Positions 8,145 to 15,684 of a stretch of DNA of 48,540 bases are shown here, one piece after another (the first letter of the stretch is position 1; the number at the start of each line of letters is the position of its first letter). The notes beneath the pieces were generated by a model. The model worked only from the letters and a program-made list of their open reading frames with translations, did not search any database and had not been told where the DNA came from. The translations under genes and the position numbers were made by a program. The DNA comes from Bacillota bacterium (GTDB lineage Bacteria; Bacillota; Clostridia; Oscillospirales; Ruminococcaceae): positions 1-48,540 of the forward strand of contig JAEWLW010000020.1 of the NCBI GenBank assembly GCA_023457355.1. Direction: 5' to 3'.

Positions 8145-9395
8145 ATGCACGCCATAGAAAAAATTCTCGCCAAGGCAAGCGGCAAAACAACTGTCACAGC
8201 GGGAGAAATCGTCACCGCCAACGTGTGTTTTGCAGAAATTAACGATCTATATTTACAGACGTTATATTCTTTTAAGGAAATGGGCGGCACCCGCGTCTGG
8301 GATAAAGACCGGGTGGCCTTCGTGTTCGACCATTATGCCCCCTGTCCCACCATTGAGTCGGCTCGAAATCACGCCGAAATGCGCGAATTTGCAAAAGAAA
8401 ACAACTTGACCTACCATTTTGATATCAACGCCGGCGTTTGCCATCAGGTTATGCCCGAACGCGGGGTCGTCTACCCGGGTATGATTGTGGTGGCCACCGA
8501 TTCGCACACCACCACCCACGGCGCATTCGGCGCGTTCGGTACGGGCGTAGGCGCAACCGATATGGCCACCATTCTGCTCAGCGGCTCGCTTTGGATGCGC
8601 GTGCCCGAAATCATTGAGATTCGCATTGAAGGCACGCCACCCAGGGGCGTTTATCCCAAGGACATCATTTTGCATATTCTCGGCCAAATCAAGGCGGATG
8701 GCGCGGTTTATAAAGCGGTTGACTTTACCGGCAGCTACGTCGAACAGCTTGATGTCGCCGGGCGTATGGTCATCTGCAACATGGCGGTTGAGATGGGCGC
8801 AAAAACCGCCTATATGCAACCCAATGATCTCGTGCTGGACTACGTAGGAAAAAGGGCGGTGCGGCCGTTTGAGGTGGTGCATACCGATGCCGGTTATGTT
8901 TATGCCGAGAGCCATGTGTTTGATATCAGCGGCCTGACCCCGCAGCTTTCGGTTCCCCACAGCGTCGATAATGTTTATCCGCTTCCGGATGTGGGCAGCG
9001 TCAAAATTGACCAAGGCGTCATCGGCACCTGCACCGGTGGGCGCGTGGCCGACATTGAAATTGCGGCGCAGATTTTACGCGGCAAAAAAATCCCTGGATA
9101 TGTTCGGCTCATCGTTGTGCCCGCTTCCGCGGAGGTCATGCGGGAATGCCTGGACAAAGGCTATATTCAGGATTTGATGGACGCGGGTGCAACGGTTGCC
9201 TCCCCCGGCTGCGGACCGTGTCTGGGAGCGCATGAGGGCGTCATCGCCCCGGGTGAGGTGTGCATCACCGCCTCCAACCGAAACTTCCCGGGGCGGATGG
9301 GCAGCACGCAGGCGCAGCTTTATCTGGCCTCCCCCGCAACCGTTGCGGCATCGGTGTTAAACGGGTACATTACCGACCCCAGAACCGTTCTGTGA
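8145..9395 (+). CDS. leuC: 3-isopropylmalate dehydratase-type large subunit (LeuC/aconitase family)
   Basis: This 416-residue protein is of the archaeal-type LeuC2/homoaconitase class. It contains VATDSHTTTHGAFG, GTCTGGR and SPGCGPCLGAHEG, which supply the cysteines of a [4Fe-4S] cluster, and a substrate-side ASNRNFPGRMG motif. Family members isomerise or dehydrate 2- and 3-hydroxy acids. GGAGG at 8132-8136 fixes the ATG at 8145. leuD follows after 16 bases. No leuA or leuB is nearby and control appears to be by a GntR/FCD regulator. The substrate may therefore be other than isopropylmalate, for example dimethylmalate, methylmalate or homocitrate (inference). Confidence 0.88.
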   Translation: MHAIEKILAKASGKTTVTAGEIVTANVCFAEINDLYLQTLYSFKEMGGTRVWDKDRVAFVFDHYAPCPTIESARNHAEMREFAKENNLTYHFDINAGVCHQVMPERGVVYPGMIVVATDSHTTTHGAFGAFGTGVGATDMATILLSGSLWMRVPEIIEIRIEGTPPRGVYPKDIILHILGQIKADGAVYKAVDFTGSYVEQLDVAGRMVICNMAVEMGAKTAYMQPNDLVLDYVGKRAVRPFEVVHTDAGYVYAESHVFDISGLTPQLSVPHSVDNVYPLPDVGSVKIDQGVIGTCTGGRVADIEIAAQILRGKKIPGYVRLIVVPASAEVMRECLDKGYIQDLMDAGATVASPGCGPCLGAHEGVIAPGEVCITASNRNFPGRMGSTQAQLYLASPATVAASVLNGYITDPRTVL

Positions 9396-9411
9396 AGAAA
9401 GGAAGGCAGAC

Positions 9412-9921
9412 ATGAATTCGATGATTGAAAGCAAGGCCGTTTTGCTGGGCAACAATATTGACACCGACCAGATTTATCCCGGGCGGTTCCTCGCCCTTGT
9501 GGAGCCTTCGGAAGTTGGCAAGCACTGTCTGGAGGGGCTGGACGAAGAAACCCGCAGGCTTGCCCCCGGCAGTATTCTTGTGGCGGGCACAAACTTCGGC
9601 TGCGGCTCCAGCCGCGAACATGCGGTTATCACGCTGCAAAACGCCAAGGTTCAGGCCGTTGTGGCGGAATCCTTCGCTCGTATTTTTTTCAGGAATGCCA
9701 TCAATCTTGGGCTTCCGCTCATCACCTGCAAAGGGATCAGCCAGGCGGTAAAAACCGGCCAGACGCTGCGCGTTGATCTGGAGGCGGGATCGGTTACGGT
9801 GCTGGAAACCGGCGCGGTACTACCCGCCGAAAAGCTGGGTGATCACATTCTGAAAATTATCCATGCGGGCGGCATAAAGCCGCTGTTCAGGGCCAGATAT
9901 GCCAAAGAAGGTCTGGAATAA
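9412..9921 (+). CDS. leuD: 3-isopropylmalate dehydratase-type small subunit (LeuD family)
   Basis: This swivelling-domain partner of LeuC has 169 residues. It carries the family motifs NNIDTDQIYPGRF near the N-terminus and GTNFGCGSSREHA at about residues 62-74. Substrate specificity in this family is largely set by the loop around the first motif; here it reads IYPGRFL, as in the short archaeal-type small subunits. AGGAAGG precedes the ATG at 9412, and a second in-frame ATG lies nine bases on. It completes the LeuCD heterodimer. Confidence 0.9.
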   Translation: MNSMIESKAVLLGNNIDTDQIYPGRFLALVEPSEVGKHCLEGLDEETRRLAPGSILVAGTNFGCGSSREHAVITLQNAKVQAVVAESFARIFFRNAINLGLPLITCKGISQAVKTGQTLRVDLEAGSVTVLETGAVLPAEKLGDHILKIIHAGGIKPLFRARYAKEGLE

Positions 9922-9940
9922 GTCTCTTTTGTTTAACTTC

Positions 9941-10064
9941 ATACGCAACACTGCTTAAAACATCAAAAGATTAGCGCAGACAATTTTGCGTCTGTCAAGG
10001 AGGATAACGCCGACAGCCACAAATTTGGCCGCTAAGATATTGCGTTTTAATCAGTGTTGCGTAT
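9941..10064. repeat. 124-bp element bounded by 21-bp near-perfect inverted repeats
   Basis: The left arm starts ATACGCAACACTG (9941-9953) and the right arm ends CAGTGTTGCGTAT (10052-10064). The arms extend inward to 21 bases with one mismatch. The inside contains a smaller CAGAC/GTCTG stem near 9977-9995 and no coding frame. The size and ends resemble a miniature inverted-repeat element or a structured non-coding RNA. A flanking target duplication is not obvious. Confidence 0.55.
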
Positions 10065-10067
10065 AAA

Positions 10068-10109
10068 GGGGGCGGGCATCAGCTATCTTTACAGCTGATG
10101 CCCGCCCCC
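10068..10109. terminator. 17-bp G+C-rich hairpin between convergent genes
   Basis: Arms 10068-10084 and 10093-10109 pair perfectly over 17 bases and begin with five G residues. It lies between the convergent ends of leuD and the EamA transporter, so it probably works as a bidirectional terminator although the T-tracts are short. Confidence 0.65.
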
Positions 10110-10145
10110 TTCAGTTTGAATTCTTGTAAACCGGCGATGACTCCG

Positions 10146-11027
10146 CTAGGCCACTTTGGCTTTAAGGGGATTCAAGAAAAACAGCGCCAGCCCCAGCAGA
10201 ATCACAACGATGCCGACACCCTGCTGAAAAGAAATCAACTCATGCAAGATCAGATAGGCCAAAAGGCAGGTGCCGACCGTTTCACCTAAAATGCTCATCG
10301 AGATCACCGTAGCCGGCAGCCACTTGAGCAGCCAGTTAAATATAAACTGCCCGCACACCGTTGAAATAAACGCCAACCCCAAAAACGCGCACCAGGCCGA
10401 ACCGGGGTAACCCGTGAACGGCGTATGCAATAAAAGGGCGTAGCACGCTAAAAATACCGCGCTGCTGGAATAGCTGACAACCGAATAGGGCACGGCGGAT
10501 AATTCTTTGCGCAGCAACTGTCCGATCAAAAAATAGATGCTGATAATGCCCGCGGCCAACAGGGCCATGGCGTCCCCCAACAGCGCCCGGGCGCTTATTT
10601 GAAAATCGCCCCAGCCGATCACAAAACAGCCCGCAATCGCCACCACACAGCCCGCCAGCGCGCGCTTGCCGTACCGTTCCTTGAGGAAAAATGTTCCCCA
10701 TACAATTGAAAAAAGCGGCTGAAGCGTCACGAGGACGGTCGAACTCGCCACCGAAGTATACCGCAGCGACTCAAACCACAGCATATAATGTGCCGACAAA
10801 AGCAGGCCGGACAAAATCCCCAACCGCCATTGCTTTTGAGATAACCCCGAGAGCTGGCGCCTGCCCTGGGGGTTCATCAGCAAAAAGGGCAGCAGAATCA
10901 GCGCGGCGAAGAACAGCCTGAAGAACGCGGTGACTGCGGATGGGGCATTTGCCAGCCGCACAAAAATTGCGGAGGTGGACAGCGAAAGCACCCCAAACAG
11001 CAACGCAAAATAATAGCCGATATGCAC
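10146..11027 (-). CDS. EamA/DMT-superfamily transporter
   Basis: This integral membrane protein of 293 residues has about ten hydrophobic helices in two EamA repeats (about 5-140 and 150-285). It carries the characteristic ends of the repeats, TLQPLFSIVWGTFFLKE and SMSILGETVGTCLLAYLIL. Members export metabolites or take up amino acids, and the substrate cannot be read here. The start is a GTG at 11025-11027 with AAGGGG nine bases upstream. It stands alone on the minus strand with its own candidate promoter. Confidence 0.88.
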   Translation of the reverse strand: MHIGYYFALLFGVLSLSTSAIFVRLANAPSAVTAFFRLFFAALILLPFLLMNPQGRRQLSGLSQKQWRLGILSGLLLSAHYMLWFESLRYTSVASSTVLVTLQPLFSIVWGTFFLKERYGKRALAGCVVAIAGCFVIGWGDFQISARALLGDAMALLAAGIISIYFLIGQLLRKELSAVPYSVVSYSSSAVFLACYALLLHTPFTGYPGSAWCAFLGLAFISTVCGQFIFNWLLKWLPATVISMSILGETVGTCLLAYLILHELISFQQGVGIVVILLGLALFFLNPLKAKVA

Positions 11028-11057
11028 GGATGAAAACCCCTTTTTGCAGTCAATGTG

Positions 11058-11086
11058 GCGGAACAGGCAGGAAGGGCCTGTTCCGC
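11058..11086. other. 11-bp hairpin in the eamA leader
   Basis: GCGGAACAGGC (11058-11068) pairs with GCCTGTTCCGC (11076-11086). It falls between the candidate eamA promoter and the start codon on the minus strand. There is no T-run after it, so it may be a leader structure or a remnant terminator of the upstream GNAT gene. Confidence 0.5.
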
Positions 11087-11092
11087 GTATCT

Positions 11093-11120
11093 ATTATATT
11101 ATAGCCTGTATGACGAGCAA
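11093..11120 (-). promoter_or_regulatory. Candidate promoter of the EamA gene
   Basis: On the minus strand TTGCTC (11115-11120) is followed after 16 bases by TATAAT (11093-11098). A second overlapping TATAAT sits five bases upstream. The transcript would include the hairpin at 11058-11086. Confidence 0.5.
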
Positions 11121-11239
11121 AAGCCAGCTTCACTTTTTAGCCGATGATTCATTCTCCCCGGATATCTTGCGCGCCAGAACACAACCCCATATAGTCCCAT
11201 TAGCGCCATCAGCAGCATGATAAGCGCGCGGGCTTATTT

Positions 11240-11851
11240 TTAAAGCAGGGTATCGGTAACATGCTTTTCCCTCGGCGGAAATGCCTTATCAAACTCTTCC
11301 AGCTCAACTGGGTCGACATGAAAGACGTCGTCCTCAAAAAAGCGACCGGTAATGCTCGTTAACGCACCTTCGTGGAGCGCCAGCGCCATAAAGGCGTCAA
11401 AGTTCGCACCGTCCCGCGTGGCAATGCCAAACTTTTCGGCAGCTGAAAAGCCAAACCGATGATAATAGCCCGGGTTCCCAAAAATAATAACGCCCGGATA
11501 TTCCGTTGTTTTGGCGATGGCAAGTGTATGCCGCACCAGCGCGGCCCCGATGCCCTGCCCCTGACAGGCGGGCCGCACGCTCAGCGGCCCAAATGTCAGC
11601 ACCGGATGAACACAACCGCTGCTGTCGGCCACCTGCGCGACCGAATACATAATATTTCCCACAATGCAGCCATCCCGAACCGCCACAAAATCGAGCTGCG
11701 GCAAAAACGCCTTGGATTGGCGCAGTTTATGCGCCAGAAGATGCTCGTCACAGCCGGGCTTGTAAACATCCCAGAAAGCCTCGCGGGTCAGCTTTTCCAC
11801 CTCGCGATAATCCCGCTTTATTTCGGGGCGGATAATAACCGTTTTATTCAT
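11240..11851 (-). CDS. GNAT-family N-acetyltransferase
   Basis: This acetyltransferase has 203 residues. The acetyl-CoA binding segment LSVRPACQGQGIGAALVRH (about 91-109) matches the Q/RxxGxG/A motif, and a GYYHRFGF segment marks the last conserved helix. The C-terminal extension of about 50 residues is typical of the YhbS-like GNAT group. The ATG at 11849-11851 overlaps the mutS2 stop by four bases and the ribosome site lies inside the mutS2 end, so the genes are coupled. The substrate is unknown. Confidence 0.85.
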   Translation of the reverse strand: MNKTVIIRPEIKRDYREVEKLTREAFWDVYKPGCDEHLLAHKLRQSKAFLPQLDFVAVRDGCIVGNIMYSVAQVADSSGCVHPVLTFGPLSVRPACQGQGIGAALVRHTLAIAKTTEYPGVIIFGNPGYYHRFGFSAAEKFGIATRDGANFDAFMALALHEGALTSITGRFFEDDVFHVDPVELEEFDKAFPPREKHVTDTLL

Positions 11852-13785
11852 GCCTCCTGATCCCCTTCCTTTTTCACAATCATATTGCCTTCCTGATGCC
11901 GCCTCTCCAGAATACGCCGGGCCTTGCGGTCTTCCACCGTGTCAAAAATAATGGAAAAATCGTAATCTTCCGGATAGAGTTCGCTGGCCGGCACCTGTAG
12001 CTTGATGCGCTTGTGGTTGATCAGCTTTTTAACACCCTTGACCTGCACGCCAATTTCGCCCCGTCCGTTGGCCCGGGCGTAAACGATGCCGGTCTCCCGG
12101 GTTGGATACACCAATACGCTGTCGCCAATTTGAAACGTATCGCAGCGCGGTGTTTGGGCCTGCGGCGTTTTGGCGCCGATAATTTTAGGGGCCGCATTAT
12201 TTTTGCCAAAGGCATCGGGGCGCTTTTGCGCCTGCGGCATGGGAAGGCTTTCAGCGGTCTGCTTGGTGTAGGCCGCCTCGCGCGCACGTTTTAACATAGG
12301 CTCCGGCATGCCCAGGCGCTCGGCGATATACAATGCGCAGCTTTCGCCCGCCGCGCCAATTTCGAGGCGGTAAAGCGGTTTTAAGCTCTCGCGGTCAAAG
12401 GCCATGCGGGCGTTGACAAGCCCCGGGGTATGGGCGGCATAGCTTTTAATCTCAGGGTAATGAGTGGTTGCGGCAAACAGGCAGCCCTTCGCGCAAAGCG
12501 CATCCAGAATCGCCACCGCAATGCCCATACCCTCGGCCGGGTCGGTACCGGAGCCCAGCTCATCGAGCAGCACCAGCGATTCGCCGGTGGCCTGCCGCAG
12601 AATGCCCAGCACATTTTTGATGTGGGCGGAAAAAGTCGAAAGATTTTCTGAAATGCTTTGCCCGTCGCCAACATCGCACAGCACCATGTTCTGCATGCAA
12701 AGACTGCTGCCCGCCTCTACCGGCAGGTGCAGGCCGCACTGCGCCATCAGCGACAGCAGCCCCACCGTTTTGAGTGTGACGGTTTTGCCACCGGTATTGG
12801 GCCCCGTGATGATAACGCCGGAAATATCGCCGCCCACCGTAAAATTCAGCGGGACTGCTGTGGCCTTATCCAGCAACGGATGTCGCGCCCCCACCAGACT
12901 GATGCGCCGGTCGGCTGTGATTTCGACGGGCACAGCCGCCATGGCGAGGCTGATTTTTCCTTTGGCAAAGAGAAAATCCAGCGTTTGCATCGTCTCAACA
13001 TTGCGTTTTATAACCGGCAGGTTATCGCCGATTAAGGCGGTCAGCGTATAGAGGATGCGCCGAACCTCGCTGTCCTCCTCCACCTCCAGCGCATACAGCG
13101 CCGATTGCAGCCGCCCCACCGAGGCAGGTTCTATAAAGCAAGTGCCGCCGGTGTTGGAGATCTCAATCACCATACCGGTAACGTCGTTTTTATGCTCGCG
13201 CTTAACCGGCAGGGTATAGCGCCCCCCACGCATTGAGATAAAGCTTTCGGAAAACCATGCCTTGTTCTTGCGCAGAAGCGCCTCCAGCTTCGCCTTGATC
13301 TGGTCGGCGGCAACAGCGATTTGACGGCGAGTGTCATATAGCGCATCGGAGGCGCTGTCATTCAGCACCCCGTTTCTGACGCAGTTCAAAAGTGCGTTCT
13401 CCAGATCACCCAGCGGGTCAATGGCGCCGCCATACCACGCGATAGCAGAATCGACCGCTTCGGCCCTTTTTAAATAGGCGCGCATTCTGCGGCAGGCCGT
13501 CAAAAACGACAGCACGTGCTCTATCTGCTCTGGTGTCAGCATCGCATCCGCCTCAACCAGACGAATAACCTTTTGCAGTTCGGTCATGGGCGAAAGGGGC
13601 GGCGTCCCGGCCTGTTCTAAAATGCGCCGCGCCTGGGTGGTTTCGTCCATCCAGCGCCGGACCTCCGCTTCGTTGAGGCTGGGCGCCAGTGCAAAGCAGC
13701 GGTCCTTCACCGGCTCTGACTGTGCATTCTCCGCCAGCATGTTTAATATTTTATCAAATTCAAGCGTTTTGTAATGGGCATTCAT
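11848..13785 (-). CDS. MutS2-type ATPase lacking the Smr nuclease domain
   Basis: This 645-residue protein has the MutS2 N-terminal lever region with a conserved GGRYTLPVK segment (about 187-195) and the MutS-type ATPase domain. Walker A is GPNTGGKT (about 328-335) and Walker B is VLLDELGSGTDPAEG. The C-terminal KOW-like segment and tail end at DRKARRILERRHQEG; the Smr domain of ordinary MutS2 (about 785 residues) is missing. MutS2 proteins act on collided ribosomes or recombination intermediates. The ATG at 13783-13785 follows GAAGGTGAC; a GTG nine bases upstream would overlap that site. It is preceded by a leader ORF and attenuator-like terminator. Confidence 0.88.
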   Translation of the reverse strand: MNAHYKTLEFDKILNMLAENAQSEPVKDRCFALAPSLNEAEVRRWMDETTQARRILEQAGTPPLSPMTELQKVIRLVEADAMLTPEQIEHVLSFLTACRRMRAYLKRAEAVDSAIAWYGGAIDPLGDLENALLNCVRNGVLNDSASDALYDTRRQIAVAADQIKAKLEALLRKNKAWFSESFISMRGGRYTLPVKREHKNDVTGMVIEISNTGGTCFIEPASVGRLQSALYALEVEEDSEVRRILYTLTALIGDNLPVIKRNVETMQTLDFLFAKGKISLAMAAVPVEITADRRISLVGARHPLLDKATAVPLNFTVGGDISGVIITGPNTGGKTVTLKTVGLLSLMAQCGLHLPVEAGSSLCMQNMVLCDVGDGQSISENLSTFSAHIKNVLGILRQATGESLVLLDELGSGTDPAEGMGIAVAILDALCAKGCLFAATTHYPEIKSYAAHTPGLVNARMAFDRESLKPLYRLEIGAAGESCALYIAERLGMPEPMLKRAREAAYTKQTAESLPMPQAQKRPDAFGKNNAAPKIIGAKTPQAQTPRCDTFQIGDSVLVYPTRETGIVYARANGRGEIGVQVKGVKKLINHKRIKLQVPASELYPEDYDFSIIFDTVEDRKARRILERRHQEGNMIVKKEGDQEA

Positions 13786-13811
13786 AATTGTCACCTTCTT
13801 TTAAAACATAA

Positions 13812-13865
13812 AAAGCCCGCAAGGATACACCACACCTGTCAGTGTAGTATGCTCCCTGCGGGCAA
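13812..13865 (-). terminator. Attenuator-like terminator in the mutS2 leader
   Basis: On the minus strand a long stem with GCCCGC at its base (13817-13865) is followed by CTTTTTATGTTTT, an intrinsic terminator only about 30 bases before the mutS2 start. No other gene lies between the leader ORF and this structure, so it is best read as a transcription attenuator of mutS2. Confidence 0.75.
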
Positions 13866-13958
13866 AAAATCAATATATCGGCAGCACGGCAAGCACATTT
13901 ATGATCATGTGGCACCATGCTGCATATTGAAGCGGATGAGCAGTCTGTCAGGCATGTT

Positions 13959-14018
13959 TTGCAAAAGGGTAACCCAAACCAGAGGGGTATTCCCCCTCCT
14001 GAGCCCAACCTTTTGCAA
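13959..14018 (-). promoter_or_regulatory. Stem-loop in the mutS2 leader RNA
   Basis: TTGCAAAAGG (13959-13968) pairs with CCTTTTGCAA (14009-14018), enclosing an inner GAGGGG/CCCCTC hairpin at about 13982-13998. It starts 7 bases downstream of the leader ORF stop. A ribosome paused on that ORF would influence its folding. No T-box or other riboswitch class was recognised. Confidence 0.6.
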
Positions 14019-14024
14019 CTCTAT

Positions 14025-14060
14025 TTAATTAGAGCTCACCAAAACAGACAATACAGACAT
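14025..14060 (-). CDS. 11-codon leader peptide upstream of mutS2
   Basis: ATG at 14058-14060 opens a short frame encoding MSVLSVLVSSN, ended by TAA at 14025-14027. It has a strong AGGAGG (14068-14073) at good spacing and a promoter just upstream, then a stem-loop and a terminator before mutS2. This arrangement is known for ribosome-targeting antibiotic resistance genes, where drug-stalled ribosomes on the leader prevent termination. Applied to a Smr-less MutS2 it suggests induction by impaired translation (inference). Confidence 0.6.
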   Translation of the reverse strand: MSVLSVLVSSN

Positions 14061-14087
14061 CAACACGCCTCCTAATCTTTTATGTTA

Positions 14088-14116
14088 AATATGCCACACC
14101 TTTTATACTATGTCAA
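14088..14116 (-). promoter_or_regulatory. Sigma-A promoter of the mutS2 leader
   Basis: On the minus strand a perfect TTGACA (14111-14116) is followed after 17 bases by CATATT (14088-14093). The start would fall near 14080, a few bases before the leader ORF ribosome site. Confidence 0.6.
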
Positions 14117-14543
14117 GCGGCAGCCGCCTGTTATCGGCCATTGTCGTCAATCCGTTCTTGAGAAGAATACCAGATATACGTCCTGTTCAGCCGGGTTATC
14201 CGTATGCCTTGCCGCGTCTTGCCTTTTTAAAAACCGTAGTCGCCGTCGATAAAAATAACCTTGATCGTGTCCTTGACAAACTGCCCCGCTATCAGTACAA
14301 AATCGTTGCAAATGCGCTGCGGGTGGCTGCAATCCACACATCTACCAATTTTGCATGGGGGTATCCTTGCCCACCCGTTTGGCAGGGGCCCACGCCAGAC
14401 CGCTTGCGCGGCTAAACGGCTTCGCTGGTCGCTGCGGGCGGCATGGATACCCGCAGCGACCAGCGAAGCCGTTCTTTCACACTTTTCCCCCGGTGCTCGC
14501 TTTACGAAATTCACTTCTTTGACAGTCTGTGCCTAGCATCTTA
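14117..14543. other. Gene-poor region between mutS2 leader and AraC gene
   Basis: About 430 bases hold no gene I can support. A minus-strand frame (14227-14514) has a plausible tail ending in IFIDGDYGF but no ribosome site, and it runs through the 24-bp inverted repeat, so it may be a relic. The rest is G+C-rich and repeat-like. Confidence 0.4.
14415..14473. repeat. 24-bp perfect inverted repeat
   Basis: Arms 14415-14438 and 14450-14473 are perfectly complementary over 24 bases with an 11-base loop. It lies about 70 bases past the AraC gene stop. There is no strong T-run on the minus side; on the plus side CTTTCACACTTTT follows. It may be a terminator or a dispersed palindromic repeat. Confidence 0.65.
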
Positions 14544-15398
14544 TCAACCGTTTTGCTTAACGACCGGAATCCAGACCTCATATCGGGTGTTTTCCGGCGT
14601 CGGATCAAAATAAATCTCCACATCCGGGCCGTTGCCGTACTCATAGCCCGAGGTGGGCAGCCACTCCGTAATAATGCGCTGCTCCAGCGCCTGAATAGAG
14701 ACACCGGCGCCCTGTCCGCTGAAGATGGCCCAAGTAGCAGCGGGCACGGTGTATTCCTCAAAACCGTCGGCAGGCAGCGTGCTCGCCACCGCAATATAAT
14801 AACGCCACTGCTCCGCCACCCCATTGCAGGCACTGACACCCAAAACGCCCGTAGGCAGGCTGTTCATCAGGCTGCACAGCGTGGCGATGCTGCCATCCTG
14901 TGCCGCTTTGCCCCACAGCTTGGGTACTGCTTCAAAATTCTGCTCCATTTCCTGCGCCAGCGGCGCGCTAAGGCCCACAATGCGAAAAGCTTCCTTTTTC
15001 TCGATTCTGTAATCCATCTGTACTGCCCCTTTTATTGTAATATGGAAGCTGATGGGTGGAAAGGATGCGAGAATTCTGCCTTCTTCTCTGGCTTGAGAAG
15101 GGGCGAAGCCATGCACACCCTGAAACGCACGGTTAAAAGCGGTTGGCGATTCATAACCGTATTTTGCGGCGATATTAATAATCTTTTCGCTTGTGCTTTG
15201 CAAATCCACCGCCGCCCGGCTCATCCGCCTGCGGCGAATATATTCCGATAATGAAACACCCGCCATATACCCGAACATGCGCTGAAAGTGATAAGCCGAG
15301 CAACAGGCAATTCTGCCAAGCTGTTCATAATCCGGCCCGTCGGTGAGATGCGCCTCCATGTAGTTGATTGCGGCGTTGAGTCTTTTAATCCATTCCAT
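14544..15398 (-). CDS. AraC-family regulator with GyrI-like effector-binding domain
   Basis: This regulator has 284 residues. Two helix-turn-helix motifs occupy about residues 1-105, with the AraC signature around ISKY-like AAKYGYESPTAFNRAFQ. A GyrI-like/SOUL-type ligand-binding domain fills about 125-284. This Rob/BltR-like layout often controls drug or stress responses. The ATG at 15396-15398 has AAGGGAG upstream at somewhat long spacing. It follows ywbE by about 95 bases in the same direction and may be the last gene of that operon or separately expressed. Confidence 0.9.
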   Translation of the reverse strand: MEWIKRLNAAINYMEAHLTDGPDYEQLGRIACCSAYHFQRMFGYMAGVSLSEYIRRRRMSRAAVDLQSTSEKIINIAAKYGYESPTAFNRAFQGVHGFAPSQAREEGRILASFPPISFHITIKGAVQMDYRIEKKEAFRIVGLSAPLAQEMEQNFEAVPKLWGKAAQDGSIATLCSLMNSLPTGVLGVSACNGVAEQWRYYIAVASTLPADGFEEYTVPAATWAIFSGQGAGVSIQALEQRIITEWLPTSGYEYGNGPDVEIYFDPTPENTRYEVWIPVVKQNG

Positions 15399-15492
15399 CT
15401 ACATCGCACTCCCTTTATGACAAAGATAGCAGCCTTAAGCAGCGGTGTCCTCGCATTCTGTGCACAAAAACGAGAGCTCCATACCCGCACCC

Positions 15493-15684
15493 TTACAGAA
15501 TCTCCTGCACGCGCCCAACCTGCCCATCTTCCAGCATCACCTTTATGCCGTGGGGATGAACACTGCTTTTTGTCAAAATTCTGGCCACAATGCCCTCGGT
15601 CCGCTTGCCGGTGCGTTGGTCCGCTTTAAGCACAATGCGGACCCTTGCCCCGATTGCAATATCGGCCCGGTTTTGTCCGTTCAA
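15493..15684 (-). CDS. ywbE: YwbE family protein (DUF2196)
   Basis: This small protein of 63 residues begins MNGQNRADI and contains VLKADQRTGK and HPHGIKVMLEDGQVGRVQEI. These are nearly invariant in the YwbE family, a KOW-like small beta-barrel of unknown function. The start codon is TTG at 15682-15684, preceded by AGGGGGG. It overlaps the stop of the VOC gene as TTGA, so translation is coupled. Confidence 0.92.
   Translation of the reverse strand: MNGQNRADIAIGARVRIVLKADQRTGKRTEGIVARILTKSSVHPHGIKVMLEDGQVGRVQEIL

Noticed and set aside
13786..14116. T-box riboswitch upstream of mutS2
   Set aside because: The leader has a terminator but no GGTGGNACC-type antiterminator sequence or specifier loop pattern, and mutS2 is not an amino-acid gene.
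14227..14514. Minus-strand 95-residue frame downstream of the AraC gene
   Set aside because: It starts without a ribosome site and spans the 24-bp palindrome. At best it is a relic.
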